DNA of 64,000 nt from Arenivirga flava (GTDB lineage Bacteria; Actinomycetota; Actinomycetes; Actinomycetales; Microbacteriaceae), in contig NZ_BSUL01000001.1 in NCBI RefSeq assembly GCF_030161575.1, positions 930,001 to 994,000 of the forward strand, read 5' to 3'. Positions within the stretch are counted from its first letter, which is position 1; the number at the start of each line of letters is the position of its first letter. The notes below the pieces were generated by a model. It did no database searches and was not told the DNA's origin. It saw nothing but the letters and a program-made list of their open reading frames with translations. This document shows positions 45,663-57,501 of this stretch, piece after piece. The position numbers and the translations under genes were made by a program.

Positions 45663-46490
45663 TCAGGCCTCGAAGCGCTCGAGGAGCACGCCGAGCCGGT
45701 CGAGGGCGCCGAGCGCGCGCTCGGGCGCGCGGCGGGCGATCGTGAGCACGAGGGCGTTGCTGATCGCCATCGGCACGGTGAGCGAGAGGAAGGCGTCGCC
45801 GGCGCCCCGGGGCGCCGCGACGATGCGGTCGGGGCGCGGGGTCATCGCGAGCAGCGTGTCGGTCACGACGACGCTGTGCGCGCCCGCGGCCTCGGTGACG
45901 CGCAGCAGCGGCGCGAGCCCGCCGGGCATGCGCCGGAAGGCGAAGGCGATGAGCACGTCACCGTCGCCGACGGCCGCGGCGCGCTCGGCGAGGTCCCGGC
46001 GCGAGCCGGTGATGGGGTTGCCGACGATGCCGTAGCGCTGCAGGCGGCGGCCGAGCTGCTCGACGAGCACCGTCGCGTTGCCCTGGCCGAAGAGGTGCAC
46101 CCGACGCGCCGCGAGCACACGCTCGGCGAGGTCGTCGAGGTCGGCCTGCGCGACGTGGCGGGGCAGCTCGGCGAGGGCGGCCAGCTCGCCCTGCACCAGC
46201 TCGTCGAGCACGTCGCCCTCGCCGATGAGACGCCCGCGCACGCGCTGGGATGGGCCGTCGCCGGCGAGGTAGTCCTGACGCAGCGCGTCGCGCAGCTCGG
46301 GGTAGCCGTCGAAGCCGAGCCGCTGGGCCAGCCGGGTCGCCGCGGACTGGTGCAGACCGAGCGGCTCGGTGAGCTCCTGCGCGCGCCAGAACGCCGCCTC
46401 GGCGGGCTGCATCTGCAGCACCGCGACGAGGCGGCGGTCGGTGTCGGTGAGCCTGTGGCCGGCGGCCTGGGCGATCTCGCTGATGAGCAC
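45663..46490 (-). CDS. MurR/RpiR-family transcriptional regulator
   Basis: A 275 aa regulator with an N-terminal RpiR helix-turn-helix (~1-75; EPLGLHQSAATRLAQRLGFDGYPELRDAL) and a C-terminal SIS domain (~100-245), which binds phosphosugars: RRVHLFGQGNATVLVEQLGRRL near 130 and AFAFRRMPGGLAPLLRVTEAAG near 190. SIS-type RpiR regulators usually sense a phosphorylated sugar. It is the first gene of the operon with the AfuABC-like transporter, so it probably controls that operon and itself. The start GTG at 46490 is followed upstream by two dyads. Confidence 0.9.
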   Translation of the reverse strand: MLISEIAQAAGHRLTDTDRRLVAVLQMQPAEAAFWRAQELTEPLGLHQSAATRLAQRLGFDGYPELRDALRQDYLAGDGPSQRVRGRLIGEGDVLDELVQGELAALAELPRHVAQADLDDLAERVLAARRVHLFGQGNATVLVEQLGRRLQRYGIVGNPITGSRRDLAERAAAVGDGDVLIAFAFRRMPGGLAPLLRVTEAAGAHSVVVTDTLLAMTPRPDRIVAAPRGAGDAFLSLTVPMAISNALVLTIARRAPERALGALDRLGVLLERFEA

Positions 46491-46511
46491 GCGGCGACGC
46501 TATGAGCAATT

Positions 46512-46549
46512 CCGCTTGCGATGGGTGCAAGCGGTGCACGTTCACGTGC
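46512..46549 (-). promoter_or_regulatory. Two dyads upstream of the RpiR gene, probable operator region
   Basis: Dyad 1 is CCGCTTGC (46512-46519) and GCAAGCGG (46527-46534), perfect over 8 bp with a 7-nt centre. Dyad 2 is GCACG (46536-46540) and CGTGC (46545-46549). They lie 22-60 bp before the RpiR start and suit autoregulation of the operon. RpiR proteins commonly bind such dyads; the match is by position only. Confidence 0.45.
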
Positions 46550-46644
46550 CGTTCATCGCCGGGGAACCGTAACGTCGTCGAACGGGGCTCGGGCCGCCCG
46601 TTCGGAGTGCGGACGAGCGGCCCGAGCGGCACCGACGAGACGGG

Positions 46645-48378
46645 TCAGCGCAGGACGGCGACCGATCGCGACGGCAGCGCGAGGGAACCTCCGTCGAGGC
46701 GGGTGCCGCCGAACTCGGCTAGCACCTCCCCCTCCGCCGGCAGCTGCGCGGCCGCATCGCCGAGGTTGATCGCGATCCGCACCGCGCCGCGGTGCAGCAC
46801 GAGGGTGCGCGCCGACTCGTCGAGCTCGACGCGCGTGCGCCCGAGGCGGGGGTCCGTGACGTCCGGCAGGTCCCGCCGCAGGCGGGCGAGGGTGCGGTAC
46901 CACTCCAGCATCCGCGCTCCGCGCTCCCCCTCCGTCTCGCTCCAGTCGAGCTTGGCGCCCGTGAACGACGCGGGGTCCTGCGGGTCCGCGATCTCGGACT
47001 CGTCCCAGCCCATCCGCTCGAACTCCTCGATGCGCCCCTTGCGAGTCGCCTCGCCGAGCTCCTCGTCGGGGTGCGACGTGAAGAACGGCCACGGCGTCGA
47101 AGCTGCGAACTCCTCGCCCATGAAGAGCATGGGCGTGAAGGGGCCGAGCAGCGTGAGCGCCGCGGCGATCGCGAGCGAGCCGTCGTCCAGGCTGGCCGTG
47201 AGGCGGTCGCCCGCGGCGCGGTTGCCGATCTGGTCGTGGTTCTGGTTCGCCACGACCAGGCGCCAGCCCGGCGTCGTGCTGCGGTCGATCGGCGCGCCGT
47301 GGTGGCGTCCCCGGAAGGTGGAGAGGGTGCCGTCGTGGAAGAAGCCGCGCTCGAGCACCTTGCCGAGCGCGCTCAGCGGCTCGAAATCGGCGTAGTAGCC
47401 CTGCGTCTCGCCGGTGAGCGCCACGTGCACGGCGTGGTGGAAGTCGTCGCTCCACTGCCCGTCCATGCCCAGGCCGCCGCGGTCGCGCGGCGTGATCATG
47501 CGCGGGTCGTTGAGATCCGACTCGGCGATCAGGCTCAGCGGCCGGCCGAGCTGCGCCTCGAGCACCGCCACTTCGTCGGCGATCTCGGCGAGGATGTGCA
47601 CCGCACGGTGGTCGACCAGCGCGTGCACCGCATCGAGGCGCAGGCCGTCGACGTGGAAGTCGCGCAGCCACATGCGGATGTTGTCGAGCACGAGACGGCG
47701 CACCTCGTCGCTGCCGTCGCCGTCGAGGTTGAGCGAGTCGCCCCAGGTGTTCGAGCTCAGCGAGTGCAGGTAGGGCCCGTACTTCGGCATGTGGTTGCCG
47801 CTCGGGCCCAGGTGGTTGTAGACGACGTCCTGGATGACGCCGAGACCGGCCGCGTGGCAGGCGTCCACGAAGCGGCGGTAGGCCGCCGGCCCGCCGTAGC
47901 CCTCGTGCACCGTGAACCACAGCACGCCGTCGTAGCCCCAGTTGTGGGTGCCGTTGAAGCCGTTGACGGGCAGCAGCTCCACGAAGTCGACGCCGATCGA
48001 GCGCAGGTGCGGCAGCTTCGCGATGGCGGCATCGAGCGTGCCCTCGGGCGTGAACGTGCCGAGGTGCAGCTCGTAGACGACGCCGCCGGCGAGCGGACGG
48101 CCGTGCCAGTCGCCGTCGCGCCACTCGTGCGGCTCGCGGTCGAGCGCACTGAGCTCGTGCACGCCGCCGGGCTGACGCCGCGAGCGCGGGTCGGTGAACG
48201 GCCCCTCGCCGTCGAGCACGTAGCCGTAGGGCTCATCGCTCGGCGGCTCCTCGCTGCGCCACCAGCCGTCGGCGACGGCGGTCATCGCCAGCCGGCGGTC
48301 GCCGAGCTGCAGCTCGACCTCCCGCGCGTTCGGCGCCCAGACGGCGTAGGGGGTCTCGGTGAGACGGGGCTCGATCAT
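46645..48378 (-). CDS. treZ: Malto-oligosyltrehalose trehalohydrolase
   Basis: A 577 aa GH13 enzyme that cuts trehalose from maltooligosyltrehalose made by TreY. The N-terminal CBM48-like beta domain begins [21 protein letters not shown]13 motifs: [14 protein letters not shown], the nucleophile Asp in [11 protein letters not shown] near 250, the acid Glu in [12 protein letters not shown] near 285, and [12 protein letters not shown] near 370. Start ATG overlaps the treY stop (ATGA). Together with treX and treY it forms a three-step route from glycogen-like glucans to trehalose. Confidence 0.95.
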   Translation of the reverse strand: MIEPRLTETPYAVWAPNAREVELQLGDRRLAMTAVADGWWRSEEPPSDEPYGYVLDGEGPFTDPRSRRQPGGVHELSALDREPHEWRDGDWHGRPLAGGVVYELHLGTFTPEGTLDAAIAKLPHLRSIGVDFVELLPVNGFNGTHNWGYDGVLWFTVHEGYGGPAAYRRFVDACHAAGLGVIQDVVYNHLGPSGNHMPKYGPYLHSLSSNTWGDSLNLDGDGSDEVRRLVLDNIRMWLRDFHVDGLRLDAVHALVDHRAVHILAEIADEVAVLEAQLGRPLSLIAESDLNDPRMITPRDRGGLGMDGQWSDDFHHAVHVALTGETQGYYADFEPLSALGKVLERGFFHDGTLSTFRGRHHGAPIDRSTTPGWRLVVANQNHDQIGNRAAGDRLTASLDDGSLAIAAALTLLGPFTPMLFMGEEFAASTPWPFFTSHPDEELGEATRKGRIEEFERMGWDESEIADPQDPASFTGAKLDWSETEGERGARMLEWYRTLARLRRDLPDVTDPRLGRTRVELDESARTLVLHRGAVRIAINLGDAAAQLPAEGEVLAEFGGTRLDGGSLALPSRSVAVLR

Positions 48379-50671
48379 GCATCCGCTCCTTCGGCGATGG
48401 TCAGCAGGGCCGCGGGGTAGCGCGCGAGCAGCTCGGCGACGGGTACGACGCCGCCGCTGAACTCGGTACCGGTGATCGCGTCGATCAGGCGCGTGCCGGG
48501 CAGCTCGACGACGGTGCCGCCCCAGCCCCCGGCCTGCTCGAGCGTGGCGGGCAGGCGGGTTGCGAGTGCGATCGCGCCGCCGCGGTCGAAGGCGACGAGG
48601 TGCTCCGCCCGCTCGCCGACGGCGCTCAGCGCCCGGTAGCGGTCGAAGCGCTCGGGGTGCTCGCGGCGCAGGCGCAGTGCGCGGCTGGTCACGAGCAGCT
48701 TGGCGGCGCCCTCGGCGTCGACCTCCGGCAGCCATCCGTCCTCGAGCCGGGTGAGCAGCTCGCGCCGCGTCGCGAAATCGACCGGCCTGCGGTTGTCCGG
48801 GTCGACGAGCGAGGTCTCCCACAGCTCGGCGCCCTGGTAGACGTCCGGGAAGCCCGGGCCGGCCAGCTGCAGCAGCTTGGCCGACAGCCCGTTCGCGCGG
48901 CCGGCGGGCTCGAGCGCGGCGACGGTGCGCTCGATCACGGCGCGCACGCGCTCGTCGTCGAAGGCGGCGTCGACGGCGGCGTGCATCCGCTGCTCGAAGG
49001 CCTCGTCGGGGGCGGTCCAGGTCGTGGAGGCCCCGGCCTCGCGCGAGGCCTTCTCGGCGTAGGCGTGCAGCCGCTCGCGGCTCGCCGGCCACGCCCCGAC
49101 AACGGCCTGCCAGAGCAGGTTCTCGAAGGCGCCGTCGCCGATCGGGGCGAGGCGGTGCAGCTCGCCCACCGCGCTCGCCCAGAGCTCGGTGCGCTCCGCC
49201 AGCGCCGTGATGCGAGCGCGCACATCCTCGCCGCGCTTTGTGTCGTGGGTCGAGAGCGTGGTCATCGAGTGCGGCATGCTCGCCTGACGCTCGGCCTGCG
49301 CCGCGTGGAAGCGGTCCAGGCCGAAGGCGAACTCGCTCGGGTCGGCGCCCACCTCGTTGAGGCTGGTGAGGCGGTTGAAGCGGTAGAACGCGGTGTCCTC
49401 CACCCCCTTCGCCATGACCATGCCGCTCGTCTGCTGGAAGCGGCGGGCGGCCGGATGCGCGGGGTCGGCGAGCACTGCGGCGACCGAGGCGATCGGCTCG
49501 GCCAGGTCGGGCCGGAACAGCCGCGCGCTCGCGACGGCCTCATCGAGGTGGTGCTGGCCGTAGGGCAGGTAGGAACGGTAGACGGGGAAGCAGGCGAGCA
49601 GCTCCGCGAGCGCGTCGTCCGCCTGCGGCACCTCGGGGATCAGCCGCGCCAGGCGCAGCACCTCGCTGCGCAGGATGCCGTCCGCGATCATCCGCTTCGT
49701 GCCGTGGATCAGGCGCGGCCAGGTCTCACCGGGGGCTCCGGCGAGGTCCGCGTCGATCACGTCGAGGGCGTGCTCGGCCTGCGGGGCCACGAGCACCCGG
49801 TCGACGACGGCGAGGGCGTCGTAGCCGCTCGTGCCCTCGGTGGCCCAATGCGGCGGCAGCACCTCGCCGGGCTCGAGGATCTTCTCCACCCAGACCGGCG
49901 CGCCGCCGGTCAGGCGGGCGAGGTCGTCGAGGTAGCCGCCCGGATCGGCGAGACCGTCCGGGTGGTCGACGCGCAGGCCGTCGGCGAGCCCGTCGTCGAA
50001 CCATCGCTTGATCTCGGTGTGGCTCTCGTCGAACACCGCCGGGTCCTCGACGCGCACGCCGGCGAGCGTGTTCACGGCGAAGAAGCGCCGGTAGTTCAGG
50101 TCGGCGTCCGCTCGCTGCCAGTGCACCAGCTCGTAGTGCTGGCGGTCGTGGACCTCGCGGCCGGTGCCCTCGCCGGTGCCCGGCGCGATCGGGAGGCGGT
50201 GGTCGTAGTAAACCAGCTCGTCGCCCTCGACGGTCAGCGCGTCGAGGTCGTCGGTCGAGCCGAGGACGGGGATGCGGATGCGCCCGCCGCCGGCGGCCCA
50301 GTCGACGTCGAAGGCGGCGGCGTACGGCGACGACCGGCCCTCGCGCAGCAGGCTCCACCACCAGGGGTTCTGCTGCGCCGTGGCGACGCCCTGGTGGTTG
50401 GGGACGATGTCGACGAGCACGCCGAGGCCGATGGCGTGGGCGGCCTCGGCCAGCCGGGTGAACGCCTCGGGACCGCCGCGGGACGCGTCGATGCGCGTCG
50501 GGTCGGTTACGTCGTAGCCGTGCCCCGACCCCTCCTCCGCCTGCAGGATCGGCGAGAGGTACACCCATCCGACACCGAGGTCGCGCAGGTAGGGCAGCAG
50601 CTCGCGTGCCGCATCGAGATCGAAGTCCGCCGTGATCTGCAGGCGGTAGGTCGAGCTGGGACGCTCCTCGA

Positions 50672-50675
<4 letters not shown>
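48375..50675 (-). CDS. treY: Malto-oligosyltrehalose synthase
   Basis: A 766 aa GH13 enzyme that turns the reducing end of a malto-oligosaccharide into an alpha,alpha-1,1 (trehalose) unit. Family features: [23 protein letters not shown] at the N-terminus, [22 protein letters not shown], the nucleophile Asp in [14 protein letters not shown] near 230, [14 protein letters not shown] near 260, and [19 protein letters not shown] near 480. The start GTG at 50673-50675 overlaps the treX stop (GTGA). Size fits the 700-800 aa family range. Confidence 0.95.
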
Positions 50676-52825
<2,150 letters not shown>

Positions 52826-52924
52826 GCAGGGTTCCTCTCGGGCGGTGGCTCGATCCTGCCGCAGCGCCCTCCTCCGCTCGCGAATCGGTGGGCGCGCGTC
52901 CAGCTGGAGGTCCGGGAACGCGGA

Positions 52925-52956
52925 ACGGGCCGCCTCCCCGAGGGGAGACGGCCCGT
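52925..52956 (-). terminator. Terminator after rpsO
   Basis: A long hairpin, outer stem ACGGGCCG/CGGCCCGT, one C-A mismatch, inner stem CTCCC/GGGAG with a 4-nt loop. It lies 23 nt beyond the end of rpsO and before the start of the treX gene on the same strand, so rpsO and treXYZ are probably separate transcripts. Confidence 0.7.
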
Positions 52957-52979
52957 CCGTCAAGAAGTGCTGGTCGGTA

Positions 52980-53249
52980 TCAGCGGCGCAGACCGAGGCG
53001 CTCGATGAGCGAACGGTAGCGGTTGATGTCGACGTCGGCGAGGTAGCCGAGCATGCGGCGGCGCTGACCCACGAGGAGCAGCAGGCCACGACGCGAGTGG
53101 TGGTCGTGCTTGTGCCCCTTGAGGTGCTCGGTGAGGTCGCGGATGCGCTGGGTCATCAGGGCGACCTGGACCTCGGGCGAACCGGTGTCTCCGGGCTGGG
53201 TAGCGTACTCGTCGATGATCGCCTTCTTGACGCTTGCTTCCAGTGCCAT
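52980..53249 (-). CDS. rpsO: 30S ribosomal protein S15
   Basis: An 89 aa ribosomal protein that binds 16S rRNA at the centre of the small subunit. The whole length is conserved: [23 protein letters not shown] (~14) and [20 protein letters not shown] (~50). ATG at 53247-53249 follows a GGAAGGGG-like site. In many bacteria rpsO and pnp are adjacent; here pnp is about 16 kb away. A hairpin follows and separates it from treX. Confidence 0.98.
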   Translation of the reverse strand: MALEASVKKAIIDEYATQPGDTGSPEVQVALMTQRIRDLTEHLKGHKHDHHSRRGLLLLVGQRRRMLGYLADVDINRYRSLIERLGLRR

Positions 53250-53392
53250 AGATGGGACCCCTTCCTCACTCGTTGCGCGGCGCCCATCGCCTGATGCGTG
53301 AGCTCTCTTCATCCGCGGCCGATCGAACGGCAACCTTGCAAGGGTAGCACCGATTCCGCGCGCGATCCGTCGCACCGTGCCACGCTGAGGCC

Positions 53393-54422
53393 ATGGAGCG
53401 CACCGTCGACTACGCCGCCTTCGATGAGACCACCGACAGGGCCGCCGTGCGGGCCTTCCGGCGCGCGCAGGGCGGCGGTGTCGAGCTGCCGGCGATCGTC
53501 GGTGTGGTGCTCCTGGTCGCGGTGATCGCGTTCGTCACCGTCGTGGGCACCGTGGTGATCGGCGCGAACGCCGCCCTCGGCGGCGCCGGTCCGCTCGGCG
53601 GTCTGGGATTCGCCCTGCCCTTCGCCGCGGTGCTGGTCCTCGCCGTGGTCGCGGTGACGCGTCGCGGTGCCGCCGGCGGCACCAGCTGGGCCGACCGCTA
53701 CCGCCTGGACCGCTTCGCGCGGGCGAACGGCTTCGTCTACGCGCACCGCTCCCCGCGCCGCGGTACCCGGGCATGATCTTCCAGACCGGTGTCAGCGGCA
53801 GAGCGTCGACCACCTCCGATCCGCCGACGGCCGCTTCGTCGACCTCGGCAACTACCGGTACACGACCGGCAGCGGCAAGAACCAGCGCACGCGCACCTGG
53901 GGCTTCCTGGCGGTCAGCCTGGATCGCGCGCTGCCGCACATGGTGCTCGACGCGAGGGCCAACGACCAGCTGCTCGGATCGAGCCTGCCGGTGAGCCTCG
54001 GCCGGCGGCAGCGCCTCTCGCTCGAGGGCGACTTCGACCGCCACTTCACGCTCTACTGCCCCGAGGAGTACGAGCGCGATGCGCTGTACGTCTTCACCCC
54101 GGACCTCATGGCCCTGCTCATCGACGAGGCAGGGGCGTTCGACGTCGAGATCGTCGACCGCTGGCTCTTCGTGTACTCCCCGACCCCGCTGCCGATGGGC
54201 CGCGCGGCGGTGGTGCAGCGGATGCTGCGCATCGTCGACACGGTCGGCGCGAAGGCGATCTCGCAGACGGACCGCTACCGCGACGAGCGGGTCGGCGACT
54301 TCGGCGCGAACGCCGTGGCACCGCAGGGCCGCCGGCTCCGTCGGGGCGTGCCGATGGCGGTCATCGGCATCGCGGCGGCCGTGATCGGATGGCAGGTGCT
54401 GGCGGCGGTCCTCTCGCGCTGA
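53393..54422 (+). CDS. Conserved membrane protein, unknown function (two frameshifts, 53751-53754 and near 53790)
   Basis: About 343 aa after adding two bases. N-terminal part (~1-125) has two membrane segments ([20 protein letters not shown] and the following one). The rest is soluble: [59 protein letters not shown], and a last membrane segment near the C-terminus ([17 protein letters not shown]). One missing C in CCCC (53751-53754) restores [17 protein letters not shown]; a second missing base near 53790 restores [13 protein letters not shown]. The second site is not in a long run, so its position is uncertain. No function recognised. Confidence 0.7.
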
Positions 54423-54571
54423 GGTGCGGGCGGTGCGACGTGATGCGGCGAGCCGCCCCAGATCGGCGCGATGCGGTCGCCTCCAGGCCGTCGAAGCGGT
54501 CGAACTCCACCGACCTGCGTCGGAGGAGCGAAGCATGGGTGCAGAGGGGTGTGATCCCTGGGTCCGGAGGG

Positions 54572-55621
54572 TCAGGCGCGCAATGCGTCGGCGACGAGCT
54601 CGAGGGTGCGCGCCCGCGCTCCCGCCGCGTCCATCGGCTCGGCCTCGCGGGCGCCCGCGACCGGCGACAGCATGACCTCGTCCACCCCGAAGCGGGCGGC
54701 GAGGGTGCGCAGCTGCTCGGCCGCCGCATCCGCCTCACCGATCACCCAGCGCTCGCGCATGCTCGCGATGAGGCTCTCGTGGTGCGGCTGCAGCGCGACG
54801 GCCTGCGCCTCCTCGACGGTCGGCATCGCGGTCATCGGCTCGCCGGAGCGCAGCCGGGCCATCTGCAGCAGCTGCGGCAGCGCGAGCGCGCGGGCCTCGG
54901 CATCCGTGTCGGCCACCACGGTGTTCACGGTGAGGAACGTGCGCGGGGCGTCGATCGCGCCGGGCCGGAACTCGCCGCGGTAGATGGCGAGCGCCTGCTC
55001 GGTGCCCTCGCCCGAGAAGTGGTGGGCGAACACGTACGGCAGGCCGAGCTTCGCCGCGAGGCGGGCCGAGTAATCGCTCGAGCCGAGCAGCCAGACGGTG
55101 GGCACGCTGCGGGCCCTGGGGGTGGCCCGGACGGTGTAGGTGCGGCCGCTCGTGAGCGAGAGCTCGGCGCCGTCGGCGCTGGCGAGCAGCGCGATGTCCT
55201 CGACGTAGCGCGGGAACTGCTCCACGTCGCTGCCACCGCCCGAGCTGCGCAGCAGCGCGGTGATGACCGGGTCGCTGCCGGGCGCACGGCCGAGGCCGAG
55301 ATCGATGCGGCCCGGGGCGATGGCCTCGAGGGCGGCGAACTGCTCGGCGACGACGAGCGGGGCGTGATTCGGCAGCATCACGCCACCGGAGCCCAGCCGG
55401 ATCCGCGAGGTGCGTGCGGCGGCCGCGGCGATGAGCACCGGCGGGGTGGTCGAGCCCACCGACAGCATGTTGTGGTGCTCGGCGTACCAGAAGCGCTCGT
55501 AGCCGAGCCGCTCGGCGGCGTCCACGAGCGCGAGGCTGGAGGCCACGGCCTGGGCGGAATCCTGCCCGGTGCGCACCGGCACCAGGTCGAGCACGGAGAG
55601 GGCGAGCTGCTGCTGAGTCAT
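54572..55621 (-). CDS. LLM-class oxidoreductase, group 1 (YhbW-like)
   Basis: A 349 aa flavin-dependent oxidoreductase of the luciferase family group 1: LSVLDLVPVRTGQDSAQAV at the start, LGYERFWYAEHHNMLSVGST near 40 and RIRLGSGGVMLPNHAPLVVAEQF near 70, LGLGRAPGSDP near 108. E. coli YhbW belongs to the same group; the substrate is unknown. The ATG at 55619-55621 was chosen for this conserved start. It stands alone between a membrane-protein gene and the FKBP gene. It is the third LLM enzyme in the window. Confidence 0.88.
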   Translation of the reverse strand: MTQQQLALSVLDLVPVRTGQDSAQAVASSLALVDAAERLGYERFWYAEHHNMLSVGSTTPPVLIAAAAARTSRIRLGSGGVMLPNHAPLVVAEQFAALEAIAPGRIDLGLGRAPGSDPVITALLRSSGGGSDVEQFPRYVEDIALLASADGAELSLTSGRTYTVRATPRARSVPTVWLLGSSDYSARLAAKLGLPYVFAHHFSGEGTEQALAIYRGEFRPGAIDAPRTFLTVNTVVADTDAEARALALPQLLQMARLRSGEPMTAMPTVEEAQAVALQPHHESLIASMRERWVIGEADAAAEQLRTLAARFGVDEVMLSPVAGAREAEPMDAAGARARTLELVADALRA

Positions 55622-55685
55622 CGACAGGCCCAACCGAGCGGATGCGCGCCGCATTCCGCGCGCACGTCGCCGGCCGCGGAATGAG

Positions 55686-55723
55686 CGACGGCCCGCCGCT
55701 CCGGGAGGAGCGACGGGCCGTCG
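55686..55723 (-). terminator. Terminator after the FKBP gene
   Basis: Outer stem CGACGGCCCG/CGGGCCGTCG, one C-A mismatch, inner stem CGCTCC/GGAGCG and a 4-nt loop, 12 nt beyond the end of the minus-strand FKBP gene. Same plan as the rpsO terminator. Confidence 0.7.
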
Positions 55724-55734
55724 AGGAGCCTGCG

Positions 55735-56105
55735 TCAGGCGCCGAGCAGGTCGATCACGAAGATCAAGGTGCGGCCGGAGAGGCGGTGGCCGCTGCCGGC
55801 GGGGCCGTAGGCGAGCTCCGGCGGGCAGACGAGCTTGCGGCGTCCGCCGACCTTCATGCCGGGGATGCCCTGCTGCCAGCCCGCGATGAGGCTCGTGAGC
55901 GGGAACTCGATCGACTGGCCGCGGCCCCACGACGAGTCGAACTCCTCGCCGGTCTCGTAGTCGACGCCGAGGTAGTGCACCTCGACCTTGGCGCCGGGCT
56001 GCGCCTCGGCGCCGTCGCCGACGATGAGGTCGGTGATCTCGAGCGAGGTGGGCGCGGGGCCCTCGGGGGCGTCGAGCTCGGGCTTGGTGCGGGGGTCTCA
56101 GTCAT
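55735..56105 (-). CDS. FKBP-type peptidyl-prolyl cis-trans isomerase (frameshift at 56091-56095)
   Basis: A single-domain FKBP of about 123 aa. The catalytic domain contains VEVHYLGVDYETGEEFDSSW near 40, IEFPLTSLIAGWQQGIPGM near 65, KLVCPPELAYGPAGSG near 90 and the end LIFVIDLLGA. The N-terminus breaks at GGGGG 56091-56095 (plus strand); one extra base gives MTETPRTKPELDAPEG leading into the domain from the ATG at 56103-56105. Such enzymes speed proline isomerisation in protein folding. No signal peptide is seen, so it is cytoplasmic. Confidence 0.92.
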
Positions 56106-56172
56106 GGCTCCATCCAACCGCTCGCGCCGACGGGCGTCAAAGCGGCGGCCGGCAGCCGGGGCCGGTTCCCAG

Positions 56173-56186
56173 TGGATGCGCTTACA
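56173..56186 (+). promoter_or_regulatory. LacI-type operator before the lacI-family gene
   Basis: TGGATGCGCTTACA keeps one perfect half (GCTTACA) of the LacI-family consensus TGTAAGC-GCTTACA and matches the site at 57424-57437 in its centre. It lies 8 bp before a TAGGAT -10-like box (56194-56199), suited to autorepression. Confidence 0.55.
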
Positions 56187-56274
56187 CGGCGCGTAGGATG
56201 CGCCGGTGAGCGCCCGCTACGGCGGCGGGCCCGCAGAGCAGCCGGTCCCGGTCCGGCCGTCCCGAGGAGGCAGC

Positions 56275-57360
56275 ATGGCGCCGCCGAACGCCCCCACCGT
56301 CTACGACGTCGCCGAGCGGGCGGGCGTGTCGATCGCCACGGTCTCCCGCGTGCTGCGCACCCCGGAGGCGGTCAAGCAGAGCACCCGCGAGCGCGTGCTC
56401 GCGGTCGTGCAGGAGCTCGGCTACGTGCCCAGCGCCAGCGCGCGCGGCCTCGCAGGCCGACGCACCGGCGCACTCGGCCTGTTCATCCCGGGCCACGAGG
56501 CGATCGACGATCCCGTCGAGGCGCACGCGACGGGGACGGGCGTGCGCATCATCGACGACCGCACCGGCTCCGCCAGCCGGCACCGCGGGTTCCGCGCCGA
56601 CTACTTCGACGAGCTGCTGCGCGGCGCCGAGCTGGAGGCCTGGCGCAGCGGCCACGCGCTCATGATCGGCGCGGGTCGCGGCGACGGCTCGATCGACGAC
56701 CTGGCCGGACGGGTCGACGGGCTCGCCATCGTCGCGAGCACCGTCAGCGACGAGGCGGTCGAGCGCCTCGCGGCGCGACTGCCGGTCGTGCTGCTGGCCG
56801 GCGGCCGCAACGAGCTGCCCGTCGACCACCTCGCCGTCGACAACCGCGCCGGCATGCGCGCAGTCGCCGAGCACGCGCTGCGCGTCCGCGGTCCTGGCGC
56901 GGTGCTCGTGCTCGCGGGACCGATCGACTCCCCCGACGCCGAGGAGCGGCGCCAGGGCGTGCGCGACGCGCTCGCCGCGCACGGCGCCCGCCTCGACGCG
57001 CAGCATGACGACGGGCTCTTCACCCGGGATCGCGGGCGCGAGCGCACCGCGGAGGCACTGGCCGGCGGTCCGCTCGGCGCCGTCATCGCCGCCAACGACC
57101 AGCTGGCGCTCGGTGCGCTCGACGCGCTGCTCGATGCGGGTGCGGCCGTGCCCGAGCAGTGCGTCGTGACGGGCTTCGACGGCATCGAGGAGGCACGGCT
57201 CGCGCGCCCGCCGCTGACCACGGTGGCGCAGCCCATGGAGGCGCTGGGCCGCACCGCGATCCGCACCCTGCTGGCCCGCATCGCCGAGCCGCAGCGCGCG
57301 CGTTCGGACGAGCGGATGCCAGTGACGGTGGTGCTGCGGGAGTCCTGCCCGCCCGCCTGA
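56275..57360 (+). CDS. LacI-family transcriptional regulator
   Basis: A 361 aa regulator. The N-terminal helix-turn-helix reads PTVYDVAERAGVSIATVSRVLRTP with the hinge ARGLAGRRTGALGLFIPG. The rest is a periplasmic-binding-protein-like ligand domain (DGLAIVAS; VTGFDGIEEARLARPPLTTVAQPMEALG). I use the ATG at 56275, which follows GAGGAG; a GTG at 56206, six bases after TAGGAT, would be a leaderless alternative adding 23 residues. Matching operators lie before this gene and before the next gene, so it most likely represses the family-5 ABC importer, relieved by a sugar-like ligand. Confidence 0.92.
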   Translation: MAPPNAPTVYDVAERAGVSIATVSRVLRTPEAVKQSTRERVLAVVQELGYVPSASARGLAGRRTGALGLFIPGHEAIDDPVEAHATGTGVRIIDDRTGSASRHRGFRADYFDELLRGAELEAWRSGHALMIGAGRGDGSIDDLAGRVDGLAIVASTVSDEAVERLAARLPVVLLAGGRNELPVDHLAVDNRAGMRAVAEHALRVRGPGAVLVLAGPIDSPDAEERRQGVRDALAAHGARLDAQHDDGLFTRDRGRERTAEALAGGPLGAVIAANDQLALGALDALLDAGAAVPEQCVVTGFDGIEEARLARPPLTTVAQPMEALGRTAIRTLLARIAEPQRARSDERMPVTVVLRESCPPA

Positions 57361-57370
57361 GCGGGCGGCC

Positions 57371-57413
57371 GCATCCGCTCGCGCGTTCCTGGAGATCTGC
57401 CGGAAGCGGATGC
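57371..57413. repeat. GCATCCGCT inverted repeat after the lacI gene
   Basis: GCATCCGCT (57371-57379) and AGCGGATGC (57405-57413) are perfect complements with a 25-nt loop, in the gap between lacI and the binding-protein gene. May terminate the lacI transcript before the operator of the transport operon. Confidence 0.45.
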
Positions 57414-57423
57414 GCGCACCCAA

Positions 57424-57437
57424 TGTAAGCGCATACA
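57424..57437 (+). promoter_or_regulatory. LacI-type operator before the family-5 ABC transporter operon
   Basis: TGTAAGC-GCATACA is a near-perfect dyad (one mismatch) of the LacI-family consensus. It lies 65 bp before the GTG of the substrate-binding protein gene (57502). A similar half-site is at 56173-56186, in front of the LacI gene. Confidence 0.75.
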
Positions 57438-57501
57438 GTCAGAGTGCGATCGGCGCACCCGAGCCGATCCGTCCGACACGACGAAGTGAGGACCGCACCC
57501 C

